Assembly: GCA_007133875.1 (NCBI GenBank)
Contig: SLLW01000350.1
Location: forward strand, 1-6,132
Source of the DNA: Balneolales bacterium
Lineage (GTDB): Bacteria > Bacteroidota > Rhodothermia > Balneolales > Natronogracilivirgulaceae
Length of the DNA stretch: 6,132 nt
Reading direction: 5' to 3'
Shown here: positions 5,997-6,132 of the stretch, piece by piece
Layout: every line of letters begins with the position of its first letter
Position numbering within the stretch: the stretch's first letter is position 1
Notes under the pieces: generated by a model
Seen by the model: the letters and a program-made list of their open reading frames with translations, nothing else
Databases searched by the model: none
Told to the model about the DNA's origin: nothing
Position numbers and translations under genes: made by a program

Positions 5997-6132
5997 TCAC
6001 TCTTGCGGTAGCTGTCGGGTGCGCCGCGCACCGTCGGCGCTGCGGATGACTTCAATCGTCTTGGCCCACAGGTCGTAGCTGTCGAGGCGCGACAGCGGAA
6101 TCCACTGCGCGTGTTGGGCGTCATCCGCGGCA
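5997..6132 (-). CDS. Probable Nudix hydrolase, C-terminal tail
   Basis: The last 44 codons of a minus-strand gene enter from the right edge and end in TGA at 5997-5999. They begin AADDAQHAQWIPLSRL and continue with a helix containing LWAKTIEVIRSADG. Nudix proteins end in just this way: a 'DDA.EA.W.PL..L' strand-turn, then a C-terminal helix. The Nudix box itself (GX5EX7REUXEEXGU) is outside the window, so the substrate cannot be judged and the family call rests on this short tail. Codons are GC-rich, like the front half of the chimeric ORF and unlike the left part of the window. Confidence 0.55.
   Translation of the reverse strand, partial: AADDAQHAQWIPLSRLDSYDLWAKTIEVIRSADGARRTRQLPQE

Noticed and set aside
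6018..6032. Near-perfect palindrome GGTGCGC-C-GCGCACC
   Set aside because: It lies inside the Nudix coding tail, with a 1-nt centre and no flanking signals; probably codon-driven in GC-rich sequence.
5798..6124. 108-codon minus-strand ORF overlapping the Nudix tail
   Set aside because: The overlapping frame ending at 5997 gives a Nudix-like tail, whereas this one gives an Arg/Ser/Cys-rich product typical of an out-of-frame reading.

Overview
The window appears to come from an environmental bacterial genome or metagenome contig and may join two sources. The left five-sixths (about 1-5100) looks like a Bacteroidota or Rhodothermota/Balneolota-type bacterium. It has mid GC, A/T-rich leaders without Shine-Dalgarno sites (upstream of the ArsC-like gene and dut), a DUF3108 protein, and a small lipoprotein with a relaxed lipobox. 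This placement is inferred from style and protein flavour only. The right end (about 5100-6132) is GC-richer: about 65% over 5101-5700 by hand count, against about 56% over 4681-5100. It carries an E. coli-like extended -10 and a clear Shine-Dalgarno site, which suggests a proteobacterial-type source.

Layout, left to right. On the minus strand is the N-terminal 111 residues of MurA (peptidoglycan precursor synthesis), cut by the window edge. Upstream of it are a small winged-helix-like protein and a lipoprotein gene separated by only 2 nt. A divergent intergenic region follows. On the plus strand, an ArsC/YffB-family thioredoxin-fold protein abuts a DUF3108 envelope protein with no gap. After an intergenic stretch with a possible terminator and an A/T-rich leader come a complete trimeric-type dUTPase (dut) and, overlapping it by 4 nt, a 12-TM-class MFS exporter.

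Convergent to these, on the minus strand, is a 326-332 residue open reading frame whose two halves belong to different enzyme families. Residues 12-194 are the front of a 2,4-diaminopentanoate dehydrogenase / DapB-like oxidoreductase. Residues 195-332 are the C-terminal dimerisation domain of pyrroline-5-carboxylate reductase (ProC). The two meet at a GAGMT motif that is native to both families, and base composition changes at the same place. This is the most notable thing in the window: either a true domain swap or an assembly/recombination chimera at a 15-bp shared sequence.

Beyond it lie a 320-bp stretch with inverted repeats, a short ORF of uncertain status, and the C-terminal tail of a probable Nudix hydrolase. 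The other genes are housekeeping or envelope functions. I see no CRISPR, defence island, prophage, insertion sequence, tRNA or rRNA.
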